From the NCBI GenBank assembly GCA_036346405.1, contig CM070561.1:33530838-33594837 (forward strand): a stretch of DNA of 64,000 bases, in the 5' to 3' direction. Shown here one piece after another: positions 43,591 through 55,559 of the stretch. This DNA is from Phyllostachys edulis. Its lineage: Eukaryota; Streptophyta; Magnoliopsida; Poales; Poaceae. Position numbers and translations under genes: made by a program. The notes beneath the pieces are model-generated. The model saw only the letters and a program-made list of their open reading frames with translations. It was not told the origin of the DNA and did not search any database. How positions within the stretch are numbered: the stretch's first letter is position 1; the number at the start of each line of letters is the position of its first letter.

Positions 43591-46500
43591 AACAGTGGTC
43601 ATATGGGCAACATAGGCAAAAGTCTCATCGTAGTCACGATCGTACTCTTGCTGAAAGCCACGAGCCACAAGACGAGCCTTGTAGCACTCGATAGTACCAT
43701 CAGACCGGGTCTTAATCTTGTACACCCACTTGCATGTGATCGAACAAGCATGCATAGGTGTCGGTACAATATCACAAGTCTCCGTATGTCAAAGAGAATC
43801 AAGCTCCTCTGCCATAGCGAGCTGCCACTCGGAATGAGAAGAAGCCTCACGATAAGAACTAGGCTCAGTGACAGAGAGAGCATGAGCTATCGGAGCAAAT
43901 CCAAGACGATCAGGAGGTCGAAGGGATGCCCAGTCACGAATGACGTAACAAGGAGCATCATCAGGAGGATCAGATGTAGGTGTCGGCAAGATACCAGGAG
44001 AGGAAGCTGGTGAAGGATGAGGACGCCTGGAGTAGTGAATACGAGAGAAACGAGGTGGTGGTGCTGCAGGAATAAGAAGCGGTGCTGCAGAAGGCAGCAC
44101 CGGAGGCAAAGGTACAGAAGGAACCATTGGGGACAGACCAGGGGAAGACTGTGATAGTGGAGAAATGGGTGAAGAGTTAGAAAGAGACAACCATGAAATC
44201 GACTCAATGGTGGAAACAGGAGGAGCCAAATCTCGATAGAAGAAAGGTCGAGATTCGTCAAAGACAACATCTCGTGAAATCCTGATCCATCGAGCAGAAG
44301 GATCCAGCAATGATAACCCTTATGCTCAGAACTATAACCAAGAAACACACACTCAACCGACTGAGCTAATAGTTTAGTGCGTTCACGAGGCTGCAGCAGA
44401 ACAAAACAAGTACTGCCAAAAACATGAAGTTGAGTGCATTAGGGGGGCTCAAGAGTAGAGACGCTCTATAGTACTAACACACTTAAGAGCAGTGGAAGGC
44501 TGCATATTGATGAGATATGCAACCGTAGAAACAACCACAACCCAGAACTACGGTGGAACGTGAGAGGCAAGGAGAAGAGTGAGGGTAGTCTCAATCAGAT
44601 GACGATGTTTGTGCTCAGTAACCCCATTTGGAGCACGGGCACTAGGACAAGAAGACTGGTAAATAGTGCCTTGCTCAGAAAAAAAACTGTTTAAAAGCGC
44701 CAGAACAATACTCGCCAACAGAATCACATCAAAAAGTACGGATGGGAGAATCAAACTGAGTACGAACCATCGTTGCAAAGCTACGATATATTGCAAGAAA
44801 CTGACCACGATTAGACATAGGGAAAATTCATGTAAAACGGGAATAATCATCAATAAAGATCACATAAATTTTATGCCCGCCTTTAGAGATAATAGGCGCA
44901 GGTCCCCATACATTTAAATGAACTAAGTCAAAACGATGAGAAGACAAGGACTCACTAGAATGATAAGGAAGTTGTAGCTGCTTGTCCAGCTTACAACCCT
45001 AACAAAATATGGTCGTGCAGTAACACGCCCAAGAACACCCTAACGAACTAATGAAGAAATATGGGACCCACACAAGTGACCTAAACGGTGAGGCCACTGC
45101 ACAAAAATGCCAGACGTGGTGGCAGCAGTGGCGGTGGAAGGAGATGTAGAGGTGACAGGAGCAACTGAAGTGGACGGAAGGTGGAGGCGATCAAGGATGT
45201 AGAGACCCTGACGATCCCTACGGCGTCGGCCAGTCCCAAGTACCGTCCTTGTTTGTCGATCCTAGATGAAACAGGTGTGAGAGTCAAAATCAACCCTACA
45301 GCCGAGATCGGTGAGTTGACCTACCGAGAGAAGCTGCATGATAAGCTGGGGAACATGGGAAACAGCTGGAACAGAAAAGTCCATGGACAAAAGAGTGCCC
45401 TGACAGCTGACAGACAGAAGAGTACCATCAGCTGTTTGAATAGAGATAGGAAAAACATGAGGTCCTACTAAAGTGAGAGATGTGGAGTCCGGTGTCATGT
45501 GGAAAGAGGCACCAGAATCCAGAACCCAAGAAGTACTTGGAAGAGACGTCTGAGCTAGACTGGCAGAATCTGCTGAGCTGTAAGAGAGCTGCTGAAGTAG
45601 TGTCTGGCTGAATTACTGAACAGAGTTACCTCGCTAAGAAGGTCCCGACGTGCTGGTCGTGTTGTCTTTTCCTCCTGTCAAGGAAGGGCCTCCCAGCCCC
45701 TCTTGGAGCATCCAACCCCACGCGTCTTGTTTTGCTTTTTTCGTACCGCACAATGTTGATAGTCATGCCCGAAGTTTTTGCAATAATTGCACTGAACCCC
45801 AGTAGGTGCAAAAACAGGAGCAGAAACAGACACCTAAGGATGGACTATAGTCGAAGCAGGAACTGTCGGTGTAGTCGAAGAAGAAGGGGTAGCAAGCACA
45901 GCCGGAACAAACTTTGCTGCTAACCCGCGATGAAGCTCCTCAACACGTAGTGTCAAAAGAGCCTCGGTGACTGTCGGTTGTGGTGAGCGGCTCAGCAGTT
46001 GAGCCCTGACAGGCTCAAACTCTGGGCGAAGACGGCAGACGAAGTAATAAAGGCGAAGGCGATCACGATCCGTCTTCTGTATTTTATGACACTCCTAGCT
46101 CTGCAGAGAAGCCAGCTCGTCCAGCTGGCGCCAGAGACTGGCCAGGGCTCGGAAGAAGTCATCGACAGAGGAGTCCTCCAGGCGAAGAGTCTCTAACTCA
46201 CGCTAAAGCGAAAAGAACTGAGCATCGCTGCTCTGCTGGTATCGCTCGCGCAAGTACTCATAGATCAAACGAGTGGCACGTAGGCCAACAATGTCTGGCT
46301 GGATGGAGTCACCAACGCTGACCACCAGGATGGCTCGAACACGAGCCTCATCAACACACCAGCGCTCAAAAGCGTCCATGGCATACTGAAAGGCCTCATC
46401 ACTAGCATCAGCAGCAGCAACAGCCTCTGCCTCCTTCTTGGCGGTCTCATCTTCTGTAGGAGATGGTAGAAGTAGGCTGTCTGGGAGGAGGTTGAACCGG

Positions 46501-46630
46501 TGACGGCGGACAAGGTCGGGTACCAGTAACATGTCCCCAGAGGCGGAGACCATCTAGCGTAATCTCCATGAGTGAAGACCACAACCTGTAGTTCATCCCA
46601 TTAAGCTTTGTTCACGAGAATGGGATCGCA
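43591..46630 (-). pseudogene. Ty1 gag-pol polyprotein remnant
   Basis: In reading order: a gag part with ERWCVDEARVRAILVVSVGD and LIYEYLRERYQQSSDAQFFS (46553-46203); a CCHC-like knuckle region near 45800-45750; protease WVLDSGASFHMTPDS followed by VPQLIMQLLSVGQLTDLGC (about 45530-45262); integrase pieces, including NGVTEHKHRHLIETTLTLLL near 44600 and CVFLGYSSEHKGYHCW near 44340; then the start of reverse transcriptase (KWVYKIKTRSDGTIE, YKARLVARGFQQEYD, YDETFA). Several frameshifts and stops are present, so it is inactive. Confidence 0.85.
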
Positions 46631-47282
46631 GCGGATGGAACTGAAGCCATTGGTAGGCGGCGCTGGACGGCACGGTGACCAAGGCAACAAAGTCTAACAG
46701 GTGGCGCTGGACGGCGCAGCAGTTAGATCGACGTACTGTTTCTTTTTTTCTTTTTTTTTCGGGATGGCTAAAAAGAAAAGCTCTTTAACTAGCCGGTTGG
46801 GCCGGCTAAAAAGAAAACTCTTTAACTAGCTGGCCTGCTAGAAGGCACGAAGGGGACACACGCAGGACCGTCTGTGGTGGCGGCGGCGGCCGGGGGTGGC
46901 GACGACTTGTAGTCAGGCGGTGGTCAGGGTGGCGGCCGAGGATCCGACGACTTCAATGAGTCGGGCCTCCGAGGGTGGCAATGACCGGGTTCAAAGAATG
47001 GCCAGCCGAGTCGAGCGAAGGCCGACGTCAGGAGGTTAGTGACGGGAGGAGGCCGGTGTCGGGCGCATCAGGCAGAGGCCGGCGTCGGGCTTGTCGGGCA
47101 GAGCGTCGGGCGGAGGCCGGGCTCGGGCAGGGATCGAGCAGAGGACTCGTCCAACGTCGGCTCGATCGATCGGTGTCCTTGTCGACGGTCGATGTTCGGC
47201 GTTAGGCATGTCGATAGGAGCAATGACAGGCCCGACCTTTGACGACAAAGAAGGTAATGAAAGGAGCTAGGTTAGAACCCTA

Positions 47283-47294
47283 GCTCTGATACCA
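47283..47294 (-). promoter_or_regulatory. Primer-binding site of the truncated Ty1 element
   Basis: TGGTATCAGAGC on the minus strand, directly abutting the LTR. Confidence 0.9.
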
Positions 47295-47411
47295 TGTTAT
47301 GAATATTGTGTGTATATTCAAGAGGGCCCAATGGGTAATATATATATAGTGATGTACAAGAGAGGGTTTCCAAATACAGATAAGAAAATACAAAAGAGTC
47401 ATATTCTAACA
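47295..47411 (-). repeat. 117-bp 5' LTR of the truncated Ty1 element
   Basis: On the minus strand TGTTAGAATATGACTC .. ATATTCATAACA, with a perfect short TGTTA/TAACA inverted end. The unusually short LTR has a TATATATATTACCC segment that may be its TATA region. Confidence 0.8.
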
Positions 47412-47719
47412 TTATCCAACACCATGTTCTTTAAAATGTGTCTATATTATTGGTTTGATATCTCTATATCTATGACCTGTGAAAGATAATCATCAACCAA
47501 TACATATGCTAGTCTATTTGTATGTGTCCTCATATGTTTCCGACTAGAGAACGTTTAAGAATAATTATCGCAGAAATATAGAGTTTCACAATCAAGTCAC
47601 ATACTTGATAATAAATATTAACAATATTATTCTAGAAACAAGATAACATATTATCCAATGTTATGAACATAACGAAATATAATCATCTCTATGATTGCCT
47701 TTAGGGCATATTTCCAACA
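47412..47719 (-). repeat. BARE-like LTR fragment, second piece
   Basis: Continues the LTR broken at 43590 and reaches its minus-strand start, TGTTGGAAATATGCCC, at 47719, a BARE/Angela-type Ty1 LTR start. Matches 49450-49767. Confidence 0.82.
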
Positions 47720-48143
47720 GCACTTGCACCGACCTCGCGCCGCTTGATGCAACCCGTCGCACCAAACTTCCCGTTCGGTAATCATTGTCCATTTTATGCC
47801 ATACTTGAGTCCACTGATTTCACCCGGCATCCTCAATCATTCTAGATCTTAGCTCTCTAAGCCTAGTCCCGATCATCCTCGCCGTTGACCGTCGTTAACC
47901 TCCAAGCCTCTTACACAACAATAGACCAAGAAATCGATTACGAGTACAAGTTCTTCGCAACTTGACTCGTGTTATTTAAAACATGCATAATGCAACACAT
48001 ATGCACTGAAAACCGTGAATTTGACCTAACTTACGAACATCGCCGCATTACCAGTGAGCGAATAGGATAAAATCGGTCAGATCGCCACCTATGGCCGGTT
48101 TTACCGCCCTCTGGCTGGTTTGATCGCCGAGTTAGGCCGGTCT

Positions 48144-49767
48144 TGTTGGGATACGAGTAGGCTACGATAGCAACAATTCAAAATTTCTACCACGTAAACC
48201 AGGAAGCCAAGCAAGAAGATGATCACGGATCGTTACCACTAGACGCCAGCAGAAAGCAATGCGGAAGAAGTGTCGGGCGGCTGGTCCGACGAAGAGCGCG
48301 TCGATGTCTTCGATCGTAGTCGATTGTCGGCGTCCGGCAAAGACGTTGATGCAGTGGTCGTGGTCGATCTTCCAGCGTCCTCGTGAGTTGATCGTCTCCT
48401 CCAGCACCTCTGCAGTTCCTTGCGAAGATCGTGGATCGTCCTTAAGCGCAACAACGTAGAAGCGCCTCTATGGTATCCACACGTCCAGGGAAGGAACACC
48501 CGTACGTCGGTGTGCTAGCACCAAATCGCACGGCAAGGCTCTCAAGAAGATGGCGGCTAGGGTATCAGTAGGGCAATTCGTGTCAACTCTGTCTCTCCCA
48601 ATAGCCTCATGCATCTCCTTATATAGAGCCCGTGACGGATCCTATCCAAACATGTTTACGAATCGTGTTCATACTGGTTTGTTCCAACCCGTTAAGTGTG
48701 TGACCCGTTAGGTTCATGTGTAGTTCGGTTGTGACTCGGAAACCCTTTCCGCCCACGAGTCGAAGCGGTTCCTAGCGAGACATAATGATTCCCTAATACA
48801 CACAAATTATATCGGATGAACCTTAATGCAATATGATCTCGACTGTGTCCTCATCACTTACGACCGTGTCCTATCTCTATCTGACCGATTCGATTTGATC
48901 ACGACCAACTCGTAACTCCTTACGACTTGGTTTCACCACTCTGTGATTACGTTCGACCGCCTCTCGACTTGCTTGTATCTCCATACGACCAAATCGTGTG
49001 AATGGGTCGAACTAAGCTTATTTCTCATGTATTCTCCTTTGCCTCACGATATCTGGTTGAACTCGGTGAGATGTTGTGTCATCCATGGACTGCTCAATGC
49101 TTTCGATCGAGTATCGATAACCTTATGTGGTCGAACTCTTCGACCACCATGGGCATGGCCATGCACTTTCTTTATCCGACCACTTGAGGGCCCAGAGATA
49201 TCTCTCTGTTATGTTAGGAGGGCAAATCCCATCATCCCACCAAATCATCCTCTCGCATGTTTCATAGCATACCCAAAGCTACCTTTATAACCACCCGATT
49301 CTAGTAGCGTTTGGCAACCCCTAAGAGTGCTATTACACATGTAGGAAACCATGCCGATCTCGTGTCTAAGGATTATACATCATCATTGCTTGAGACCAAC
49401 TAACGACACATAGAATCATAACAATCTCAATAGTGTCTCAAGGTGGGTCTTATCCAACACCATGTTCTCTAACACGTGTCCACATTATTGATTTGATATC
49501 CCTATATCCATGACCGGTGAAACATGGTCATCAATCAATACATGTCTTTGGTCGAGAGTCACTAGTGTTCACCCGGTGACTTTCGACCGAGGATACTTTT
49601 AGAACGACATCATCATAAGTTAAAAAGAGCTTCACCAACAAATCACATACTCGTTAATCTTCATGACTGATGATTCATTCAAGGAACAAGATAACATATT
49701 ATCAAATATTGTGAACATAATGAAATATAATCATCTCTATAATTGCCTCTAGGGCATATTTCCAATG
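48144..49767 (-). mobile_element. BARE-like solo LTR (1.6 kb)
   Basis: On the minus strand it starts with a decayed TTGGAAATATGCCCTAGAGG near 49765 and ends CGTATCCCAACA at 48144, both typical of BARE-type LTRs. Flanks GGTCT (48139-48143) and TGTCT (49768-49772) are a plausible 5-bp duplication with one difference. No internal domain. Open frames inside (48162-48499, 48943-49290) have no family features. Confidence 0.75.
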
Positions 49768-50287
49768 TGTCTTACCACCTCTCTGGTCTCGATCTTCAGA
49801 TTAGGCTTTTCTGGTCAAGACATGGACTTAGCCAAATTTCCTCTCTAGAAATTCGAAACCTCTTTGAAAATTTAAAATAAACATAACTTTTGGCTCGAAG
49901 CTCTAAAAATTATGAAACCCAGTGTAAAAGAATCATCTCTCTTGGCTACATCCTCTATTTTTGGCCCAATCCAATAGTCCATTGAAAGTTTGGCCGATCA
50001 GGCTGCCCCTCATGGTCAATCTGACTACCAGCATGGCCAGCCAAACCGCTGCTCATGGCCGTTCTGACCGCCGACCCTTTGGCCTGCCCATGGCCAGTCT
50101 GACCACCAGTGATGTCCAGTCAGACCGCCGACCAAGGCTGATTAGACCGCCACTATGGCTGGTCAGACCGTCTGAAGTATGATAGTTTTTGAAATTTCCT
50201 GAAAATGAGTGTTTCAGTAAACCCTCGCCACCATCGCTAATTATGCCATTATCCTAAGATAATGAGTAAATCCCTGTGATATCCACA
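49768..50287. repeat. Last part of the GGTCTGACC-type LTR, with repeat cluster
   Basis: At 49990-50175 it carries at least seven copies of (G)GTC(T/A)GACC-like motifs, in both orientations, spaced 20-30 bp. Ends GATATCCACA at 50287. Confidence 0.75.
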
Positions 50288-50292
50288 GTTTT

Positions 50293-51250
50293 ACATTATA
50301 AAGCACAGTAATCAGTTAATTCTTGCGGTCCAAACAGGACCTTAACCTCACAGCCTACCCCGTATGTGCATAGATCCCCCGAAACTATTGTAGCACTGGT
50401 CATGCGAAGTCGAAATGGCACGGAATAACGTTGTTAGATCTTCCACGGTCTCATGGAGACCGGCATCGAGTCTGTATGAAGTATGTGTAACGAACCATCT
50501 ATAGAGCCTGGTCAAGTTCAATAAGTTAAATGGTCCAGGAATCACGGCATTACATTAGACGCGTGGTCCCCTGCTTATCACGCTAACGAGGGACCAAGCC
50601 GCCGGCCGGCCGGCCAGTTGTGAGCTGGGGCCATGACGCCGTTCTTTTGCCGCGGATTAGTGGCCTCCAGTTGGACGCATCACATGAGTCGCTGCTGAAA
50701 AAAAACAAACAAACAATGTCGTCCACTCGATCGATCGTGCATTCGTGCCCGACTGACTGGTCCATTCGGGCGTTTTGTTTTCCTGCTCCCGTGCACTGCT
50801 GGCTACTGTTAGCCTGTAGGATTAATTTTCTATATGTCACCGGAATTTTACAAAATTTCTGGTTATATCACTCACATGTAGGGTTAAGACCCACATTAAT
50901 GAGACAAATTTTCAGTGGCATATTTATCCTAGCCTCTAACTGCCTGGTTTCCAGTTGGGATGACACTGACGACGTGTGTGACCAATCTAATTTGCGAAAT
51001 CGCTACGAACAGTCGATGGCACATCTCGTCCTTGCCGAGGGTTGCATTTACGTCATGTGGGTGTGTTGCACTGGATATGCTGTCAACATTTTTTTTTAGA
51101 TAATGAAGTATAACTTCCGGTCTCTGTACCAACTATGGATGTATACAGCTATTACATCATCATCAGCTAAAAGCTTAAAACAAAAAACAGTCTAAAGCCA
51201 ACAATGACAAACAAATTGTCATACAAAAGCTAGCCTAAAAAAAGATCACC
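50293..51250. other. Intergenic DNA between LTR pile and CACTA C
   Basis: No gene recognised. The stretch 51090-51160 (poly-T, then GATAATGAAGTATAACTTCC) resembles the 3' end of a grass LINE-type element, a weak impression only. Confidence 0.35.
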
Positions 51251-51270
51251 CACTACTACAAAACAGGCAA

Positions 51271-51512
51271 TAGCAGACGGTTCTATTAAAGAACCGTCTG
51301 TGATAATCTCAGTATCACAGACGGTTCTTAATAACGACCGTCTGTGATAATTTACAGAAGGTTCTATTAAAAAACCGTCTGTGATGATCTCCGGTATCAC
51401 AGACGGTCATCAACAAAGATCGTCTGTGAACTATCACAGACGGTTGTATTAAAAAACCGTCTGTGATAATTGTATATCATAGACAGTTCGTAATAAGAAC
51501 CGTTTGTGATAT
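51271..51512. repeat. CACTA C subterminal hairpin array
   Basis: Six consecutive palindromic units of the type CAGACGGTTCT-N-AGAACCGTCTG, each about 40 bp, separated by GATAAT-like spacers. They are potential transposase-binding sites and would fold as hairpins if transcribed. Confidence 0.88.
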
Positions 51513-51520
51513 CATGCCAC

Positions 51521-51528
51521 TATAAATA
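51521..51528 (+). promoter_or_regulatory. TATA-like box of the CACTA C transposase gene
   Basis: TATAAATA nine bases after the hairpin array and about 370 bp before the first ATG of the transposase frame. Confidence 0.55.
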
Positions 51529-51889
51529 CCTGAACCCGACAGACCCCCTACCCATTCCCATTTGAGCCGCCACCCAGGTCCTCCCCCATTGCACCGCCGA
51601 TAGAGAGGAGAATGAAGGGAAGAAAGGAGGAAGGGAGGAGAAGGAGAAGGAGAGGATTCTCGAGAGATATTTTGTATTTTCGTCGTGAGCTCCGAGGGTA
51701 ACGATCTATAACCCTTTATGTTTGCTATAAATTAATCGCTAATCACTTTAAGTATGTTTGGTAAATAGGAAGAGTACGTACTTGCGGTTAATTAATCTAA
51801 TTTGACACTAATTTGTTACATGCGTATCGTAGATAGACCGAAACTGGATGTACGGTGTGAACCGTGTGAGTCAATAGTACATTAATGGT

Positions 51890-54800
51890 ATGGTTACTTT
51901 TACAAGAGCCGCCGAGCAGGATATGTTGAAGAAGGGGATAAATTTTATGTACTGTCCATGTATTGATTGCAGTAATCTGAAGATGTTTAATAACTCGGCA
52001 CAGATCCAAGCGCACTTGATTCGAAGGGGTTTCAAAAAAGGGTATACATGTTGGACCAGTCACGGTGAAGAGCAGATTATATCGAAAATTAATAATGACA
52101 GCATCGCCGAGAAAGTCAACGATATGCCGGATGTGGACTGTACTTTTGATGAAGATAGGTCGCATGATGACAATCTGGATCAGATGCTATACGATGCAAA
52201 AGAGAACTACAGTGAGAGAGAGTTTTGTAAATTCGAGGGCTTAATGGAAGACTCGGTGAGACCTTTGTTCCCTGGTTGCAAGTCGGAATACACAAGGTTG
52301 TCAACCGTGATTGAACTGCTGAAATTGAAGGCAAGCAATGGTTGGTCCGATAAGAGTTTCACGGCGTTGTTAGGTCTTCTAGCGGACATCCTTCCGGAGG
52401 GAAACGTGTTGCCCAGCACCACCTACCAAGCAAAGAAGGTTCTTTGTCCATTGAGAATGGAAGCAGAAAAAATACATGCATGTCCGAACGATTGTATCCT
52501 CTACCATAAAGAGTATGCAGACATGCATGTATGTCCCGTGTGCAAAGCATCCCAATACAAGCATCAGAATACTGCTAAGGTGCAGCAATAACCTCCTGCT
52601 AAGATGTTGTGGTATTTGCTTATGATCCCACGTTTGAAGCGTTTATTTGCGAACCCAAAGGAGGCAAGATTGCTGCGTTGGCACTCGGAGGAGTGTAAGA
52701 AAGATAGAAAGCTATGACACCCTGCTGATTCTACCCAGTGGAGAAACTTCGATTGGAGCTTCGAAGAGTTCGGTGCGGAACCGATGAACATAAGGTTAGG
52801 GTTGAGTAGAGATGGAATAAATCCTTTCGGTAACATGAGCAGCCGATATAGCACCTAGCCCGTGAATCTATGTATGTACAACCTTCCTCCTTGGCTGTGT
52901 ATGAAGCGGAAGTACATTTTGATGTCACTACTTATCTAAGGGCCGAAGTAACCTGGGAATGATATTGATGTGCACCTAGCACCATTGCTGGAAGATCTTG
53001 TGACACTGTGGAACAAAGGGGTACATGTATGGGATGCGTACAAAAGAGAGAACTTCACTTTACGCGCTATGTTATTCTGTACCATCAATGATTTTCCTGC
53101 CCTTGGTAACTGTCTTCAAGCCACAAAAGGAGCCAAAGCCCGCCCACACCGCTTAGATGCTACGGAGAGTGTATGGTCAACAACTCACAAGAAATCGTGT
53201 ATATAAGGCCACCGTAGGTTCCTTCCCAGGAGTCAACCATACCGCAAGATGAAGAAACAATTCGACAGAAATAAGGAGGATAGTTCAGCTCCAATGGCTT
53301 TTAGAGGGAAAGAGGTCTATGATATGGTTAAAGATATCGATATTGTGCTTGGGAAGGGACGTAAATTAAGAACCAGTCGGAAGAACATCTGGAAGAAACG
53401 GTCAATTTTTTGGGACTTGCCTTATTGGGAGCACTTAGAAGTTCGTCACTGCATCGACGTCATGCACGTGGAGAAGAATGTATGTAATAGCTTGATTGGT
53501 CTCTTAGTGAACATTAGTGGCAAAACAAAGGATGGTATTAACGCACGGCGTGACTTGGTTGATATGAACATAAGGACCGAGTTAGCACCGAAAAAGACCG
53601 ACAAAGGACGAACATACCTTCCCGTTACACTCTGTCCAAGGCCGAGAGAAATGAACTACGCCAGAGCTTGCATGGTATGAAAGTCCCGTATGGTTACTCC
53701 GCTAATATTAAGAAACTTGTTTCTGTGGAAGATTTGAAATTAATTGGTATGAAGTCTCATGATTGTCATGTGCTGATGACACAAATACTTTTTGTTGCAA
53801 TTAGGTGTATCTTGCCGAACAAGGTCTGAGTGGCAATCTTGAGGCTTCGTTATTTCTTTAACTCAATTACTCAGAAGGTCATCGATCCCCAAGGACTAGA
53901 TGCTCTACAGGCTGAAATGGTGATGACTCTATGTCATCTTGAGATATATTTCCCTCCGTCATTTTTCGATATCATGGTCCATCTCATTGTTCACCTTGTG
54001 AAAGAGATAAAGATATGCGGCCCTGTGTTCCTACGTCATATGTACCCATTCGAGAGGTACATGGGAATTATCAAGTCCTACGTACGGAATCGATCTCGAC
54101 CGGAGGGCAGTATCATCGAAGGTTATGCAACCGAAGAGGTCATTGAGTTCTGCGTCGACTACATGGCTCAGGTGGAATCGATAGGTGTACCTCTATCTCG
54201 TCATGAGGGGAGACTGGATGGTATCGGGACCATCGGAAGGAAATCAATCACTCCCGATCTGGAAACGTATGCTCAAGCCCATTTCACGATCTTGCAACAC
54301 ATTATCCAAGTGTCCCCGTACATTGACGAGCACAAAGACATAGTAAGCCAACAGAATCCAGACCGGTCGGAGGTTTGGATCACGACAGAGCATAACTGTC
54401 GGTTCAACGAATGGTTAAAGGTGTGATTCACTCGGAGGTCATCAAGTGATGATACGCTGCTATGGTTGGCAAAAGGGCCACAATTTACAATTGTGACATG
54501 GCAAGGATACGACATAAATGGGTACACATTTTATACGACAGCTCAGGATAGGAAGAGCACAATCCAGAACAGCGGTGTCCGCATAGATGCATTTCACGAG
54601 CAGTTCAATACCGCCGAGGCACATGGGTTGAACTCCTACTATGGGTTCGTAGAGGATATTTGGGAGCTCGACTACGTACTTTTTAAGATCCCCTTGTTTC
54701 GATGCCATTGGGTTAAACTTCCGTAAGGTGTGAAGGTCGACAAGTACGGTGTCACCACTGTGGATCTCAAATGTGTCGGATACAAGGATGAACCATTCGT

Positions 54801-55038
54801 ACTCGCTAAGCAAGTTGTTTAAGTTTTTTATGGAACAAACCCGGCAAATAAGAACCGCCACGTAGTTCTCCATGGAAAAAGAAGGATTCTCAGAGTTGAG
54901 AATGTCGTGGATGAGAAAGAGTACAATCAATTTGACGAGTTGCCTCCTTTCAGAGACGGCATCAGGCTCGAGGAAGAACCCAACGAGGAAGCTAGTTATA
55001 TGTGCGTCGATCATCATGAAGGGCTATATTTTAATTAA
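51890..55038 (+). pseudogene. CACTA TNP2-type transposase, degenerate
   Basis: Exon-like frames in order: 51890-52591 with GINFMYCPCIDCSNLK, RRGFKKGYTCWTSHGEE, LFPGCKSEYTRLSTVIELLK, WSDKSFTALLGLLADILPEG and CPNDCILYHKEYADMHVCPV, typical of the En/Spm N-terminal region; a stop, then LKRLFANPKEARLLRWH; the Transposase_21 core with PLLEDLVTLWNKGVHVWDAY, TINDFPALGNC, DLPYWEHLEVRHCIDVMHVE and KNVCNSLIGLLVNISGKTKD (52970-53680); a DUF4218-like part, LEIYFPPSFFDIMVHLIVHL and GPVFLRHMYPFERYMGIIKS (53830-54426); a DUF4216-like part, YTFYTTAQDRKSTIQNSGVR and LDYVLFKIPLFRCHWV (54466-54726); and a tail to the TAA at 55038. Five or more stops and frameshifts interrupt it. Confidence 0.92.
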
Positions 55039-55436
55039 GAATTTACTCCATTGTAATTAATTTATTCCATAACATCATGTGTTAAGGACTTGTAATCTCT
55101 CATATATTTTGATGTCAACATGGAATTGTCATGTGTTAATGTGTTATGAACTTGTCATCTTTGATATTGATGTCAATGTGGATGTTCATTGTAATGTGGA
55201 GTATCAAAATTGGTTTCACTTGATTTGGAGTTGAGTTGAATTAGATATGAATTTTTGAAGTCAAATGTGTTATGAACTTGTCATCATACTTGTCACCAGG
55301 TTCATATGGACTTGTCATGATTGTCACAAGGTTCATATGGACTTGTCATGATTGTTACCAGGTTCATATGGACTTGACAATCACTTGTCACCAGGTTTTG
55401 TTAGTATATCACAGATTGTCACTAGGTTTTGTCAGG

Positions 55437-55545
55437 ATGTCACAGACGGTTCTATTATGGAACCGTCTGTGATAAGGAATCACAGACAGTTCTTAATAAG
55501 AACCATCTGTGATATGGTTTGGTTCCATAATAGAACCGTCTGTGA
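55437..55545. repeat. Internal hairpin array in CACTA C
   Basis: Three copies of the same palindromic unit as at 51271 (ACAGACGGTTCTATTATGG / CCATAATAGAACCGTCTGTG) in the middle of the element, between its two genes. A preceding segment (55290-55440) repeats GGTTCATATGGACTTGTCAT about every 38-40 bp. Confidence 0.88.
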
Positions 55546-55553
55546 TAGCCTTT

Positions 55554-55559
55554 TATAAG
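55554..55559 (+). promoter_or_regulatory. TATA-like box of the second CACTA C gene
   Basis: TATAAG in CCTTTTATAAGGAGGG, nine bases after the internal hairpin array, the same relation as at 51521. A GC-rich leader follows. Confidence 0.45.

Larger units (their letters stand above)
43591..47411 (-). mobile_element. Ty1 retrotransposon with 117-bp LTR, truncated, minus strand
   Basis: Contains a 5' LTR (47411-47295), a primer site, gag, protease, integrase and the first part of reverse transcriptase. The rest of reverse transcriptase, RNase H and the 3' LTR are missing; the cut at 43590/43591 falls inside the reverse transcriptase. It interrupts a BARE-like LTR. Confidence 0.85.
41619..50287 (+). 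mobile_element. Compound GGTCTGACC-type LTR element with nested insertions
   Basis: Starts TGTTGGATCGAAACGG and ends GATATCCACA, with the exact duplication GTTTT on both sides (41614-41618, 50288-50292). The outer parts match the 2.0-kb solo LTR at 17869-19869. The left piece (41619-43216) covers about the first 1.6 kb of that LTR, while the right piece restarts at 47720, corresponding to about position 1200, so some 400 bp is present twice (42820-43216 and 47724-48143). That means truncated remains of two LTRs, or a duplication linked to the insertions, not a simple split LTR. Confidence 0.72.

Noticed and set aside
48239..49290. Open frames of 80-115 codons inside the BARE-like LTR
   Set aside because: LTR sequence; no family features and not conserved in the second LTR copy.
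51271..51512. CRISPR-like regular repeats
   Set aside because: They are palindromic CACTA subterminal repeats in a plant genome, with no cas genes and no unique spacers.
53830..54726. Independent genes of unknown function
   Set aside because: They match the DUF4218- and DUF4216-like parts of the TNP2 transposase and lie in the right order after its core.
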